Shown here in pieces: positions 62,655-64,000 of a stretch of DNA of 64,000 bases (positions are counted from its first letter, which is position 1; each line of letters starts with the position of its first letter). The notes below the pieces were generated by a model, which saw only the letters and a list, made by a program, of their open reading frames with translations, made no database searches and was not told where the DNA came from. The DNA is from Flavobacterium eburneipallidum. Lineage in GTDB: Bacteria; Bacteroidota; Bacteroidia; Flavobacteriales; Flavobacteriaceae. The position numbers and the translations under genes were made by a program. The stretch is from the NCBI RefSeq assembly GCF_027111355.2, contig NZ_CP114291.2, forward strand, positions 682,001 to 746,000, given 5' to 3'.

Positions 62655-64000
62655 CTACTTAATATCTTTCAATCGCAATTGAACGGAAGTTTTACCATTC
62701 CATTCGTTTTCATCTATACAATACGCCGCTTCAAACGGATTTTTATTTATTGTTACTTCTATTTTATTTCCTAATCCAAAGCCAATTGCAGCTATTCCTT
62801 CCGAATTATTTTGACGTACAAAAAGTCTTAAATGTTCTTCATCGGCTCCTAATTTTTGAGCATAACCAGTATCTATAACATTTTTGGTCAGGAAAACAGG
62901 TGTCATATTTTGAGGACCAAAAGGTTCGAATTGTTTTAAAAGGCGGATCAGTTTTGGGGTAATATCCGATAAATTAATTTCAGCATCAATGGTAATTTCT
63001 GGAATCAACATATCGGGATGAATGGTTCTTTCGACTTCTTTTTCGAAAGCATTTTTGAAAGCCAGATAATTTTCTTCCAACAAAGTCATTCCAGCCGCAT
63101 ACATGTGTCCGCCAAATTGCTCCAGATGTTCCGAACAGGCTTCCAAAGCATTATAGACGTCAAAACCTTTTACCGAACGTGCCGAAGCCGCATATTTATC
63201 ACCACTTTTGGTAAAAACCAAGGTCGGACGATAATAGGTTTCTATCAATCTCGAAGCCACAATTCCAATCACGCCTTTGTGCCAGTCTTCTTGAAAAACC
63301 ACTGATGTAAATCGTTTTTCTTCCTTATTTTCTATAATTTGATTCAGTGCTTCTTTGGTAATTTGTTTGTCTAACTCTTTGCGTTCCGAATTATAAGCTT
63401 CAATTTCGGATGCAAATTGTTGGGCTTGTTCAAAATCAAATTCAGTCAATAATTCCACAGCGTGATTCCCGTGTTTGATTCGTCCCGCTGCATTGATTCT
63501 CGGTGCGATGATAAATACTACATCGGTAATATCCAAGGTTTTCTTTTTAATTTGATGTGTCAAAGCTTTGAATCCTAGTCTCGGATTGGAGTTGATGACT
63601 TGCAAACCAAAATAAGCCAAAACCCGATTTTCTCCTGTCATCGGAACGATATCAGCAGCAATTGCTGTTGCCACCAAATCCAAATAGGAAGTCAAATCTT
63701 CTATAGTTTGGTTTCGGTTTTCGCCCAATGCCTGAATTAATTTGAAGCCAATTCCACAACCGCACAATTCATCATACGGATAACTACAATCGTCTCGTTT
63801 GGGATCTAAAATCGCCACCGCTTCGGGTAAAAATTCTCCTGGTCTGTGGTGGTCGCAAATGATGAAATCGATGTTTCTCTCTTTGGCGTAAGCGATATGA
63901 TCGATAGATTTTATACCGCAATCCAAAGCAATAATCAGCGAAAAACCATTGTCGTCAGCAAAGTCAATTCCTTTAAAAGAAACCCCATAACCTTCGTCAT
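62655..64000 (-). CDS. recJ: Single-stranded-DNA-specific exonuclease RecJ, 5' end outside window
   Basis: The frame is open to the window edge; the seen part is the C-terminal ~448 residues. DHH-family signatures: IALDCGIKS, FIICDHHRPGE, the CGCGIGFKLIQAL motif with LVATAIAADIVPMTGENR, and DHHA1 motif SARSVKGFDVYNAL ... FGGHMYAAGM. It degrades single-stranded DNA 5'-3' in recombination and mismatch repair. The missing N-terminus holds the first part of the DHH domain. MFS gene follows at 6 bases. Confidence 0.94.
   Translation of the reverse strand, partial: DEGYGVSFKGIDFADDNGFSLIIALDCGIKSIDHIAYAKERNIDFIICDHHRPGEFLPEAVAILDPKRDDCSYPYDELCGCGIGFKLIQALGENRNQTIEDLTSYLDLVATAIAADIVPMTGENRVLAYFGLQVINSNPRLGFKALTHQIKKKTLDITDVVFIIAPRINAAGRIKHGNHAVELLTEFDFEQAQQFASEIEAYNSERKELDKQITKEALNQIIENKEEKRFTSVVFQEDWHKGVIGIVASRLIETYYRPTLVFTKSGDKYAASARSVKGFDVYNALEACSEHLEQFGGHMYAAGMTLLEENYLAFKNAFEKEVERTIHPDMLIPEITIDAEINLSDITPKLIRLLKQFEPFGPQNMTPVFLTKNVIDTGYAQKLGADEEHLRLFVRQNNSEGIAAIGFGLGNKIEVTINKNPFEAAYCIDENEWNGKTSVQLRLKDIK

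Noticed and set aside
1..64000. Insertion sequence, prophage or plasmid backbone
   Set aside because: No transposase, integrase, phage structural or replication genes were found in any frame.

Overview
The window is a chromosomal segment of a member of the Flavobacteriaceae, most likely Flavobacterium or a close relative. The evidence is: strongly A+T-rich DNA; genes without Shine-Dalgarno sequences but with TAnnTTTG -7 boxes; secreted proteins with type IX secretion (T9SS) C-terminal signals; a MurF-alanine racemase fusion; a TonB-dependent receptor; and tRNA genes without an encoded CCA. No rRNA, CRISPR array, prophage, transposase or integrase is visible.

Layout. 1-2220 is a very A+T-rich accessory pair cut by the window edge: an Hsp90/histidine-kinase-fold ATPase and a receiver-like partner. 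2334-4808 is an AsmA-type envelope protein. 4794-9397 is a biotin block on the minus strand (bioF, bioD, bioA and an atypical ketoacyl synthase), with bioB separate at 26328-27413. 9729-14462 encodes a 1577-residue secreted T9SS cargo with an internal duplication. 14530-17661 holds tRNA-Ser, ansA, an acyltransferase and tatD. 17811-20821 holds a PKD/outer-membrane protein and a lipoprotein. Divergent from these, 21071-25428 is an operon for an ECF sigma factor, a TPR-bearing anti-sigma-like membrane protein, an exported CHAT (caspase-fold) protease and a retropepsin-like protease.

25436-44788 is mainly housekeeping: ThuA-like protein, ribF, M43 metalloprotease, pth, PAS-LuxR regulator, rplY, prs, tRNA-Leu, a TonB receptor with a His/Cys-rich partner, asd, mscL, murF/alr, tdk and an acidic protein. 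44789-53486 holds rsmI, hopJ, a hipBA toxin-antitoxin pair, ade and sucAB. 53606-55761 holds a small outer-membrane protein and poorly recognised A+T-rich small genes. 55805-64000 holds a polyprenyl synthetase, umuCD, tRNA-Ala, an enoyl-CoA hydratase, queD, lpxH, an MFS transporter and recJ (cut by the right edge).

The most interesting signals are: (i) the sigma / anti-sigma / CHAT / retropepsin operon, facing two near-identical ECF-type promoter motifs (GGGTAACAA-N13-TTGATAT) that precede the divergent lipoprotein gene and a possible 21-codon ORF; (ii) the ATPase/receiver pair at the left edge; (iii) the biotin-cluster ketoacyl synthase, whose HGT-motif histidine is displaced; (iv) a family of intergenic hairpins and CTTTGTG-rich repeats, some containing promoter-like TAnnTTTG boxes; (v) an inverted-repeat operator directly before umuCD. 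All functions are inferred by reading the sequence; no database search was possible.
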